Source of the DNA: Sisyra terminalis
Taxonomy: Eukaryota; Arthropoda; Insecta; Neuroptera; Sisyridae
NCBI GenBank assembly: GCA_958496175.1
Contig: OY292274.1
Span: forward strand, 61,700,630 to 61,764,629
DNA: 64,000 bases
Direction: 5' to 3'
In this document: piece after piece, positions 24,801 through 31,523 of the stretch
Numbering within the stretch: position 1 is the first letter of the stretch
How the letters are laid out: each line of letters opens with the position of its first letter
Notes under the pieces: model-generated
The model's database searches: none
Told to the model about the DNA's origin: nothing
Seen by the model: the letters and a program-made list of their open reading frames with translations, nothing else
Program-made: the position numbers and the translations under genes

Positions 24801-25469
24801 AATGGAACATACGTATGATGGCATCAATTTTTTTTGTAATGGTTGGTATGATTTCTTTGCTATATAATTCAAGTTTTAACTTTGAAGACTCCACATGCGT
24901 AAATTGTTGTGGCGCAATTTCAAAATTCAGTCCTGAGGTTCGAACGGTAAACTTTTTTGTATGTTCCAAAGATAGGAAAACTACATAGATGGGTATTGGA
25001 CTGTTTACGGATGGTTCATGAAGGAAATAGGCGCCCGGATATGTTGCAAAATTAATACCTGAGCAAAAAGCAGAAAATCTTTATCTACATATATTACATG
25101 TAGCCAGTTCCTACTGTATCCATAGCTTTGGCATCGTTTGCCATAAAAATATCGTCGACAGAAACATTGTCGACCACCGTAATAGTCCCAACAGTCATCG
25201 GTATTGATTGGGTGACAACTCATCTCCGTTTCAAAGCAATTACTGGTCAACTCCCTACACGTATCACCCATATAAAATTGTCGGTAACATTTACAAACAG
25301 CATTTCCTAGTTCGTTTATGCTGCAAACTCCTTGGCCGTTGCAGGTCGATGGTGTGCATGATCGTGGTTTTTTTCGTCTCTTTCGAGAAGCAATTTGCGG
25401 CATTGATTCCACAAAAAGCACATTTGTAATGAAGATAAAAAGTGCTAAATAAAAATATATTGACTTCAT
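2699..25469 (-). CDS. Gene A: polycystin-1-type (PKD1-like) receptor-channel protein, 3' end beyond window
   Basis: Multi-exon gene encoding a large membrane protein with signal peptide, EGF, REJ, GAIN/GPS, PLAT and polycystin-channel parts. My exons, 5' to 3': 25115-25469, 24813-25058, 23956-24757, 23777-23904, 20126-20316, 19832-20063, 19585-19771, 19229-19527, 18962-19171, 18498-18907, 18239-18441, 17760-17964, 16217-16489, 15857-16150, 15632-15799, 13588-13701, 10202-10444, 9577-9717, 9372-9514, 9102-9308, 8810-9031, 5666-5779, 5284-5467, 5088-5225, 3648-3859, 3487-3585, 2699-2925. These sum to 6247 nt (2082 codons plus 1 nt) with no stop, and phases join throughout. The last donor (GTAAGG at 2698) is phase 1, so the rest of the channel lies left of the window. 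Polycystin-1 proteins are known as ciliary or sperm receptors partnered with polycystin-2. That role here is inference. Gene B is its tandem paralogue. Confidence 0.88.
3912..4746. mobile_element. Fold-back element FB1 with 8-bp TSD
   Basis: 835-bp imperfect palindrome. The ends are TAGAGTGGCCC and GGACCATTCTA. It is flanked by CTAATCAG at 3904-3911 and 4747-4754. Internal mirror motifs include CTCTACAAAAA and its complement. It lies in intron 24 of gene A. The 8-bp duplication suggests a hAT-like transposase acting in trans (inference). Confidence 0.85.
5088..9031 (-). CDS. Gene A exons 21-24: transmembrane segments between PLAT and the channel
   Basis: Exons 8810-9031, 5666-5779, 5284-5467 and 5088-5225. 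The first encodes two hydrophobic helices around GIPQIQ and VYDEGHIHINR. The second holds EFNYYYYDFSGIDPT. The third has two more helices with the conserved GPSFGTRKSQ loop and ends IIWRGIYF. The fourth is a cytoplasmic NPHTQRFCNQ segment ending before S1. Lengths (222, 114, 184, 138) equal those in gene B exactly. The 3-kb intron 5780-8809 carries a CACTA-like relic and a fold-back element. Confidence 0.86.
5870..6236. mobile_element. Short CACTA-like non-autonomous element (deleted copy)
   Basis: Starts CACCGGCACACAAAAAA and mirrors itself: the block 5885-5993 is repeated inverted at 6135-6235. The sequence matches the ends of the 1.05-kb element at 54013-55059, but its centre is deleted and its right terminus has decayed into a T-run. 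It is in intron 21 of gene A. Confidence 0.7.
7188..8038. mobile_element. Fold-back element FB2 (same family as 16752 and 41458)
   Basis: About 850-bp palindrome with ends TAGAATGGGCC and GGAACAGTCTA. The arms carry the mirrored block GTTCAAGGTGACAAAAA and the core TTAATATTAATATTAAG. No clear duplication of the target remains. It is in intron 21 of gene A. Confidence 0.75.
9102..9717 (-). CDS. Gene A exons 18-20: PLAT (PLAT/LH2) domain
   Basis: Exons 9577-9717, 9372-9514 and 9102-9308. The first holds the YIIVVVTG strand followed by a THIGIKIFG-like strand. The second has LGRIRAIEVWSDNRGSSPDW, the D..G..P.W signature of PLAT. The third carries the cytoplasmic tail of the fold and the W-rich segment KWFSLIRGDERVHRILYQT. 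PLAT sits in the first cytoplasmic loop of polycystin-1 proteins. The intron 9309-9371 is 63 nt, in frame and stop-free, so retention would add 21 residues. Confidence 0.88.
10202..10444 (-). CDS. Gene A exon 17: GPS second half and first transmembrane helix
   Basis: 243 nt, equal to gene B exon 18. It carries the paired GPS cysteines (CNC, about residues 1452 and 1454). The canonical His-Leu-Thr/Ser after them is replaced by VTN, so autoproteolysis is unlikely. Then come YGW, YRRNP and a long hydrophobic helix (about residues 1489-1511, rich in L, F, I). This is the expected junction of ectodomain and TM1 in polycystin-1 proteins. Confidence 0.87.
10783..11465. repeat. Inverted-repeat element in gene A intron 16
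   Basis: The left arm from TAGTCCGGTCAATTTAGAC to about 10935 is repeated inverted at about 11310-11465, ending GATCGGACTA. Arms share GGGAATTTATGTA-type and GTTCCCCAT-type blocks. I could not see a convincing target duplication. It is probably another palindromic transposon derivative. Confidence 0.6.
11960..12152. mobile_element. Short hAT-type MITE
   Basis: 193 bp bounded by CAGCGGTTTCTAACCTTTTT and AGGTTAGGAAACAATG, the CAG.GGTTCTCAACC type of hAT terminus. It holds a GC-rich inner palindrome around CCGCGGACCCCTGGGGGTCC. The flanking octamers CTATAGAT and TTATATAT match at 6 of 8 positions. Confidence 0.65.
13588..16489 (-). CDS. Gene A exons 13-16: GAIN-like region up to the first GPS cysteines
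   Basis: Exons 16217-16489, 15857-16150, 15632-15799 and 13588-13701, residues about 1157-1439, all phase 0. Conserved motifs shared with B are a PWPALE/FWPALE segment, MPFWW and the beta-rich VVLRVGKCP. The last exon has IACFSWEK and HWEETCW, which fit the C..W....C first half of a GPS. A fold-back element (14024-15493) fills most of the intron before the last exon. Confidence 0.83.
14024..15493. mobile_element. Fold-back element FB3 with 8-bp TSD and embedded reading frame
   Basis: 1470 bp, flanked by TAACTTGA at 14016-14023 and 15494-15501. The ends are TAGGGGGATCCTTC and GGACCAACCTTA. The arms contain GCTCCCAGGGGCT and TTGAGCTCTTAATATTAAC with inverted copies. The centre carries a minus-strand frame (about 14998-15170) ending QLRREKSQQ-stop that recurs in the copies at 26.3 and 51.8 kb. 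It is in intron 15 of gene A. Confidence 0.85.
16752..17713. mobile_element. Fold-back element FB4 with 8-bp TSD
   Basis: 962 bp, ends TAGACAGGGCC and GGCCATGTCTA, perfect duplication ATGTTCAT at 16744-16751 and 17714-17721. Same family as FB2 and FB6. It ends 46 nt downstream of the donor of gene A exon 12. Confidence 0.88.
17760..20316 (-). CDS. Gene A exons 5-12: REJ-type extracellular region
   Basis: Eight exons (20126-20316, 19832-20063, 19585-19771, 19229-19527, 18962-19171, 18498-18907, 18239-18441, 17760-17964), residues about 511-1156, mostly separated by introns of about 55-80 nt. REJ (receptor for egg jelly) hallmarks are present: a C..NC..G turn followed by LILLKTECVARC and an FMW core, then INPPSTP, GFAYFTDFFLC, YSQAPY and a VYVFVTNDVYG strand. 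Exon 6 carries the motif HGCDYWFT, which is also in B. The 18498 donor (GTACCA) is weak but conserved in position with GTTGAG in B. The domain call rests on motif order, not on a profile search. Confidence 0.85.
20317..23776. repeat. Repeat-filled intron 4 of gene A
   Basis: No exon is seen in these 3.46 kb. An inverted pair (20881-21215 and 23410-23725) shares CTACGGTAGGTATACCTACC-like blocks and a TACGTTACGCAGACGAAG-type end. Between them are an antisense Penelope-like relic (21320-21835) that matches 61965-62480, and a copy of the repeat also found at 28610-29440 and 58430-59260. The homologous intron in gene B is 64 nt. Confidence 0.65.
23777..23904 (-). CDS. Gene A exon 4: conserved ectodomain linker
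   Basis: 128 nt, acceptor TTTCACAG, donor GTATGC, phase 2 to phase 1. It is too compact to stand out as an open reading frame and was found by translating next to exon 3. It matches gene B exon 4 (LPTT, a Y-R-x-D core and TLNRC are shared). The intron that follows (20317-23776) is 3.46 kb and packed with repeats, whereas in B the same intron is only 64 nt. Confidence 0.8.
23956..24757 (-). CDS. Gene A exon 3: Ala/Gly/Tyr-rich amphipathic helical region
   Basis: 802 nt encoding residues about 201-468. Most of it is low-complexity helix former: Ala, Gly, Tyr, Trp and Gln recur with an 11-residue-like spacing (for example TGVKGYGQSILGFGKDW, then TADTAVSWAGSAAQGTKDYG). It ends in a compact segment ending GGVCR, which is shared with B. 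The pattern resembles the 11-mer amphipathic helices of LEA, perilipin and apolipoprotein proteins, but I cannot show homology. The exon is absent from classic PKD1 architecture. Acceptor TTTTAG at 24758; donor GTATTA, phase 2. Confidence 0.85.
24813..25058 (-). CDS. Gene A exon 2: conserved ectodomain segment
   Basis: 246 nt, identical in length to gene B exon 2 (63667-63912). The acceptor is TTTTGCTCAG and the donor GTATGT, phase 1 at both ends. The protein is beta-rich with an IPIYV motif shared with B (IPVYV). I do not recognise a named domain. Its position between the EGF module and the helical region suggests an extracellular, possibly Ig-like sandwich, which is inference. Confidence 0.82.
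25115..25469 (-). CDS. Gene A exon 1: signal peptide and EGF-like module
   Basis: The ATG at 25469 opens a hydrophobic leader (about residues 2-20, rich in F, I, L) ending near VES, then a basic patch RKRRKKPR. A cysteine pattern C-x4-C-x5-C-x9-C-x-C-x8-C follows, typical of an EGF-like module, and a second Cys cluster extends to the exon end. This start is preferred because no other in-frame Met precedes a leader. The donor GTAGGA is phase 1 and joins exon 2 as a Ser codon. The equivalent gene B exon is cut by the window edge, but its last 38 nt match this one (YYGRRCQ against FYGKRCQ). Confidence 0.85.
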
Positions 25470-26322
25470 ATCAAATAGAAAGTTTTTTTTTTTTTTTGGG
25501 AACAGTCAAATAATTTTCATTACCATGGGTAAAGTACAGTTGAATCTTTGATTTAGTATTTATTTTTTTTTGTAGAGCGTAGACTGAAAGCTATTAAACT
25601 ATTCTGTGGTTTAATTTTTGATTTGGAGTTAAAGGTTTAAACCTGGCCTATCCAATATAGGGCCGGCAAGCATTAAATTTTAAGCCGTCTATGCATAATT
25701 ATTGTTATAGCTTTACTATTTGATATTTTCATTGGTCTATTGCGGAAATAAAAAAATCTTAAAACTGACCATCCACAAAATCATGTTGAAAATCCCTGAT
25801 CTAAATCATAAAAAAGAGTACCAGGCGCGAATCTAAATGATCTTTTTTTAGTGTTTTTTTAGTGCTCATTAGAAATATTTTAAAGGGGAAAATTTAGCAC
25901 AGACTATCGTAAATGTCTTGAAAAAATTGTAAATGACATGAGAATTTTTATAAATTAAAATGAAACGTTGAAATTAAAATTTTTAGCTAAAGATCCAAAT
26001 ATTTTTATGGAGTGCCAAGAGCTTGTGATATATTTTTGGATAGGGGTTGATTTTCAAGACATTTAACGTTTTGCACCCTACGGGTTAGCTAGCGAAAATA
26101 TATAGAAATTTTTACATAAATTCTTTAATTTCCTAACCTTTGAGTTTCGATATCTTCTTTGTAATAAAAATAGAATTACAATAATTAAAAGTAAGTAGGA
26201 ATTATATTAGTAGGAAAATATATCAGTACACATATATTTACAACTTCTTTATTAACATACGAAGATGAAGAAGTGCAAAAATGAAGTTGGGTTCCATACG
26301 ACACAGGTACAAATAGCAATAT

Positions 26323-27532
26323 TAACGTGGTCCTTCATAAGGGTGTTTTTTACTTTCTTTGCTCCCAGGGGCTCCAATGCTTCCAAATTAATAAAAAAAA
26401 ACCCTAACAATTTGAGCTCTTAATATTAACTTTAAGATAGCTTTCCAACTTAAGTTTCTTATGGAAATAACATGGGAAAATTTAATTTGTTCTTTAAAAT
26501 TCCATAACTCAGCGACAATTAAATCGAAAGTAAATAATCGCGTCATGTTTATTGTAAATTTAACGCTCTACAAAAAAAGCTTTTATGATTTTTCACTAAA
26601 TCTATTGGCTTAAGAGTTATTCGAGCTCAAAGTTTAATTATCATATAATTATTAATATTATCAACTATAATTACTGAGTAAAGTGAATGTGAATAGTGAA
26701 TGTGAGTAAAGTGAAAATACCCATCCCCTATATCCTTATTTTACTGTTGAAAATTGTCCTTTTTGAAACTTTGAAATTGAATTGTGAGCGTCCTGTTACC
26801 CACAAGACTAATACTACAACTACAAAAAAGAGCTTATATGATTTTTCGCTAAATCTATTGGCTTAAGAGTTATTCGAGCTCAAAGTTGAATTATTATATA
26901 ATTATAAATATTATCAACTATAATTACTGAGTAAATACTTATTTTGACGAAATATATCAAATTTTTCATGCAAAATTTGTATTTATGAGCAAAAAGAAGC
27001 AAATACAATATTATTATTGTGATTTTTCACGACGTAGCTCTAGTAGTTCATCCTTAATTTTTTATACTTGTTCATTGTCATCCGATTCAATATTAGCTAT
27101 GTAACCAACTCTACCATCTTTCCGTTGGTCAGTTAAAAAATGCAATTATATTTTCATTTACCATTAGTGCCGCATTCTTAAGTCAATAAATAAGCCAATA
27201 ACTCCTAAGCCAATAGATTTAGCGAAAAATCATATAAGCTATATAAGATAAGTTATATAAGATATAAGATATAAGATAAGTTTCTTATATAAGATAAGTT
27301 TCTTATATAAGATAAGTTTCTTTTGATTTATTTGTCACTGAGTTATGGAATTCTAAAGAACAAATTAAATTTTTCCCACGTTATTTCCATAAGAAACTTA
27401 AGCTGGAAAGCGGACTATCTTAAAGTTAATATTAAGAGCTCAAATTTTCAAGGATTTTTTTTTATCAATTTGAAAGCATTTGAACCCCTGGGAGCAAAGA
27501 AATTCAAAAACACCCCTATTAAGGACCACCCT
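26323..27532. mobile_element. Fold-back element FB5
   Basis: Same family as FB3 and FB9: GTGGTCCTTCATAAGGGTG at the left, CACCCCTATTAAGGACCACC at the right, GCTCCCAGGGGCT in both arms. The embedded frame is broken by stops and frameshifts. A microsatellite interrupts the right arm. No target duplication is visible. Confidence 0.75.
27238..27322. repeat. ATATAAGATAAG-type tandem repeat
   Basis: Short tandem array of ATATAAGATAAG and TTTCTTATATAAGATAAG units inside FB5. Confidence 0.8.
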
Positions 27533-28609
27533 AAAAACCATTCAACATCAAGTAATCAACACTTTTGGAGTTTAATAATCTTTTTATAGTTAGTTTTTAT
27601 TCTTTTTAAGTTAGTTTAATATAAACCCTAAATTAAACTTTTGGTTTGTTAAACTCAATAGTTTGTTAGACTCGAAAAATTTATAGTTTTCTCAAATTTA
27701 AATAGAAGTTAGTGGAAACTAATATTATAACTAAAGGACTTTCTTTGCTCCCAAGGGCTCAAATGCTTCCAAATTGATAAAAAAAATCCCTGAAAATTTG
27801 AGCTCTTAATATTAACTTTAAGATAGTCTGCTCTCCAACTTAAGTTTCTTACGGAAATAAGGTGGGAAAAATTAAATTTGTTCTTTAGAATTCCATAACT
27901 CAGCGACAAATAAATCGAAAGTAACTAATCGCGCCATGTTTATTGTAAATTTAACGCTCTACAAAAAAGTGCTTTTATGATTTTTCGCTAAATCATAATA
28001 TTAAATGCCTAAGTGGCATAAAACTCTGTTCAACATCTTCAAATGTTTCCCAGTCTTCAATAATATATTTGGCTATCAATTCTGCGGTTATACTTTTATA
28101 ACTCGAATTTGAGATGCATACATAATATGTATTATCCACTTTTATTATTTGTTGGTTTTACAGAAAAAAAATTGTATTATTGCAGCACTGGATTTCTGTT
28201 CATAGACCATTTAATTAGTCAATCATTTAATTTATTTAAAAAATTGAAAAACTGATTAACGATGTCTTAAAACGTATTCTTTTTTAATTATGGGATTGGT
28301 AGATTTATTCCCATTGTTTGTACTTAAATATCCTGATGCTGTACCATCGAACTAGTTTTGATATGATTTTAGCCACGTAGTGTATTGAAGTAATTAATTA
28401 ATTTAGGAACTGTTTCCTTACACTTTTCTACGAAAAGTGCTGCAGCCTTTACAAAAGTTTGTTTATTATTGTACGTTTGTAAAATCGTTATATAGAAATT
28501 TTAATTTATAATCAAAATAATCTATTTAATTTGACTTTAAATGGGCTGTTAAATGGCAAATCAAAACATTTATTACTACCGTAATATAAAATTTAGATGT
28601 TGCTGTTCA

Positions 28610-29440
28610 TATTTAAAATAATTTTATATTATAACTAGTAGTTGCCCGTTGCATTCGCAACTAAAGGTTTTATCTTAATAAAATGTTTAATGAGATAATG
28701 TAGAGTTAATCAACAATCGACATTTCAAATTTAATATTCAAAGTATTGTTAATATAAAAAAGGTTATTTAAAATTATATTAAGAAATAAAATATGAGTGT
28801 TTTTTTATATCATTTTAATAACATTTTAAATAACTTCATTTTTATAAATTAGTACGAAAGTTTAATACTTATGTAGTACTTATAAGTACTAAATTTTTAA
28901 TCGCCTATGTGGTATAAATCCAAATAGGCGATTTTAAATTTTGGTTCGTTTTTCAACAATCAAATTTGTTAAAATCTATTTTATTTTATGAACCTATGGT
29001 TGTGATCTGGAGTAATTATATATTCGGCTGAAAAGCAATAAGGTAGCAATTTTTTGCCACATATTTCACTATCAATTCAAATATAAAATCTTCGATACTA
29101 ACTTTTTTTCGGTATTTAGAACAATTTGAAAACCAATTATTGTTGTTGAAAATAAATAAAATATTCGAATTTACTTCCACGCTTTCCACTCATTTCCAAC
29201 AATTTTGTATGTGCAACGTCCAAATGTGCGAAATCGAATAGTTTTTTAGTCATGTTAACTAACATAAAGGTCATTATTTTTTTTCGTTTTTACATTGTAT
29301 TTTCAAATATAAGTGCACATTTGTGTCGATGAAATTTGGAAAGTGTTTTCCTTATAAGATGCAGATATATTATAAGAAAAGATTTTTAAAAATTTTCCCC
29401 TAAAAGAGTGAAAAACTGTAGCAAAGTTTGTAAGGGACTG
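28610..29440 (+). repeat. Dispersed repeat (copy 2 of 3)
   Basis: Shares long stretches with 20690-22470 on the same strand and 58430-59260 on the opposite strand. Examples are the block around CTTCCACGCTTTCCA and the end CCCCTAAAAGAGTGAAAAA. It has no coding signal. Confidence 0.65.
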
Positions 29441-30667
29441 ACCGCGGCACACCGGTTGCGAAGCACTGCTATAACTATAGCGACTTCTTAATCAGTGTGT
29501 ATTGATTTGGTTGATATAATCAATTTATATGAAAGATTATTGGTAATTTGTGCAAACAAATTGAAAATATATCAAAATAATTGCAAATTTTGAGGCATTT
29601 ATACGACTTTCTCATTGTAGAACTTGAGAGACTGCAATGCTTGGTAAAGACACAAACCCTCCCTACAGCATTGTGTATTTTGACCCTTAAAACACCAATT
29701 TTTCCCATTTTTTTATAATTTAATTGTGCAAAAAGTTTTAAAAACAAATTCTTTATAATTTGAATCACTAATTTTATTAATATTTTGTCCAAAAATCCCA
29801 TTATATATTTTCCTTTGTAAAATCAATTTGTTTGTTACTTATTTTATAAATGCCATCAGGACCGTGGTGCTATTGTTACTTATAAATGAATAAATTTGCT
29901 GGGTATATCAATATTAATGTCAATTTTAATTAATAATCAAAAAATAGTTTTTCATTTGTTTTTTTTTTTTGGTGGATAAATTGCAAATCTTAATATTTTG
30001 ACTAAATTATAATTATATTTAGATGTTGCTGTTCATATTTTATATAGTTTTACATTATTTAACTGTACTAGCTAAAGCCGGTAGACGTTGTCCTGCCAGC
30101 CAATAGTTGTAAATAGATAAATTAAATTTATTTTATTGAATAAAATACTGAGTATAGAATAGTACTAAAGATTTTTTTTTGAGAAAATTTGGCGGTGGAT
30201 ACTTTTCAAAAACGCACTCAAAAAATTAATTTTAATTTTGATTCGGTCCTTCAAAGTCGACATTCCATCTGAAAGTAATAGAAATAATATTTTTTCATGC
30301 CTTTTACTCTTAAGTAAGAATGAGTTAAAAAATCGTAGGATATTGATTTTAAATTTTACTATTAAAAAAATAATAACATCGGAAAATGCTTTTTTTTTCG
30401 AAATATTCGAAAACCGCTTGCGGTAAAAAGCTGAATATTTGGCTAAATTTTTTTTGTTTAGTATCAAAATGATCCCCTGACTTTGAATCGAAAAAGCTGC
30501 GGGGGCACTTTTGCCATGCAAACCGGCCTATATTCTTTGAAAAAATTGCATTGAAAATCTGCGAACAAAAATTCGGTGAAAGCTTTGGATGTAAAACGAT
30601 TGTTTCTTATCTGTAATCTAAACAGAAAAAAACGGTTATTTATTTAGCTAATAAAAAAATAATAAAC

Positions 30668-30673
30668 TTTATT
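30668..30673 (-). promoter_or_regulatory. Polyadenylation signal of gene B
   Basis: AATAAA on the minus strand about 56 nt after the gene B stop codon, in a T/A-rich 3' region. It is the first canonical hexamer after the stop. Confidence 0.6.
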
Positions 30674-30728
30674 GATGAAAAACCTCATAATAAAAAAAAT
30701 AAGTAAAAAAATTAATGGAATATACATT

Positions 30729-31523
30729 TCACGCACGATTCAAAGAAGCTTCCGCCTCTAACAATCCCCATCGAATTAACTCCGACTTATCGAACCCAAG
30801 TACTCTCTCTTGCACATAGTTATTAAACGAAAATCGATTTGCATCAACCGACATGACTTCCCGTGATTTGCGATAACTGACCATAATCACAGCGATGAAA
30901 AGGTTTTTCAAAAGAAACGTAAACAAACAATAAAACAATATATAGGCCAATTGTCCCGTGAAATAATAATCAATGTGCGCCGGAGTACCATAAAAGTTCC
31001 ACCAAATCATAAAACGTTGTCCAAACAATAAATAGCACATCAATGCCGTCATCGAGCAAAACACTATCAAAACAATTGTCAACGAAACCAGCGGGATAAA
31101 GGCGAATTTAATTGTGTACTCAACAATTCTAAATCGAGTATTGAATCGCAATAGTTTCCATATCCGAGCCGTTGTAAACATTATCAAACAGCTTCCAATT
31201 AAACGACATGCTAAATCCACGTGCGCATGTCTTCCAAACAGTATTATGTTGTTATTTCTGTTGGTGTCAATTGTATCCATTATGCCGTACAGTATAATGG
31301 CTCTTTCGATAAAACAACAAACACAGGTTATCGCCAAAGCCAAATTGATCACATCAATTGCAAACCATAACGCATGACCCTCGTCGCCAATAACTCGCGG
31401 TGAAAAAAAACTACCAATTTCTACTACAATTATGATACCCAACAATGCGATCAGCAATCCATATAAAAAGTATTCCACCGGTCCTGAAATAAAGTGACGA
31501 CGATGCATCACCACAGTGTGAAC
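30729..31523 (-). CDS. Gene B exon 30 (terminal): channel S2-S6 and C-terminus
   Basis: 795 nt ending in TGA (30729-30731). It encodes five hydrophobic helices: S2 (EYFLYGLLIALLGIIIVVEI), S3 (LWFAIDVINLALAITC), S4 (CRLIGSCLIMFTTARIWKLL), S5 (PLVSLTIVLIVFCSMTALM) and S6 (FCLF-like stretch before LLKNLFIAVIMVSY). The pore loop between S5 and S6 is short (YLLFGQRFMIWWNFYG) and lacks the Leu-Gly-Asp filter of PKD2-type channels, so B is PKD1-like rather than a stand-alone cation channel. The cytoplasmic tail is about 45 residues. Confidence 0.9.
   Translation of the reverse strand, partial: VHTVVMHRRHFISGPVEYFLYGLLIALLGIIIVVEIGSFFSPRVIGDEGHALWFAIDVINLALAITCVCCFIERAIILYGIMDTIDTNRNNNIILFGRHAHVDLACRLIGSCLIMFTTARIWKLLRFNTRFRIVEYTIKFAFIPLVSLTIVLIVFCSMTALMCYLLFGQRFMIWWNFYGTPAHIDYYFTGQLAYILFYCLFTFLLKNLFIAVIMVSYRKSREVMSVDANRFSFNNYVQERVLGFDKSELIRWGLLEAEASLNRA

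Larger units (their letters stand above)
25470..30667. other. Intergenic region between genes A and B: repeats only
   Basis: 5.2 kb separates the gene B polyadenylation signal from the gene A start codon. It contains a fold-back element (26323-27532), a lone arm of the same family (27735-27995), an ATATAAGATAAG microsatellite-like block (27238-27322) and a dispersed repeat (28610-29440). A hAT-like terminus reading GGTTGCGAAGCACTG lies near 29453. I see no supported gene and no confident promoter elements for gene A. Confidence 0.6.

Noticed and set aside
27238..27322. CRISPR-like array
   Set aside because: Units are tandem without spacers, inside a transposon in eukaryotic DNA. It is a simple microsatellite.
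29520..29801. 93-codon minus frame in the intergenic region
   Set aside because: No leader, domain, splice partners or paralogue match. It sits beside a hAT-like terminus and is likely chance.
30165..30521. 118-codon minus frame downstream of gene B
   Set aside because: Lys/Phe/Ile-rich from A/T-rich DNA with a plus-strand counterpart. No support for a gene.
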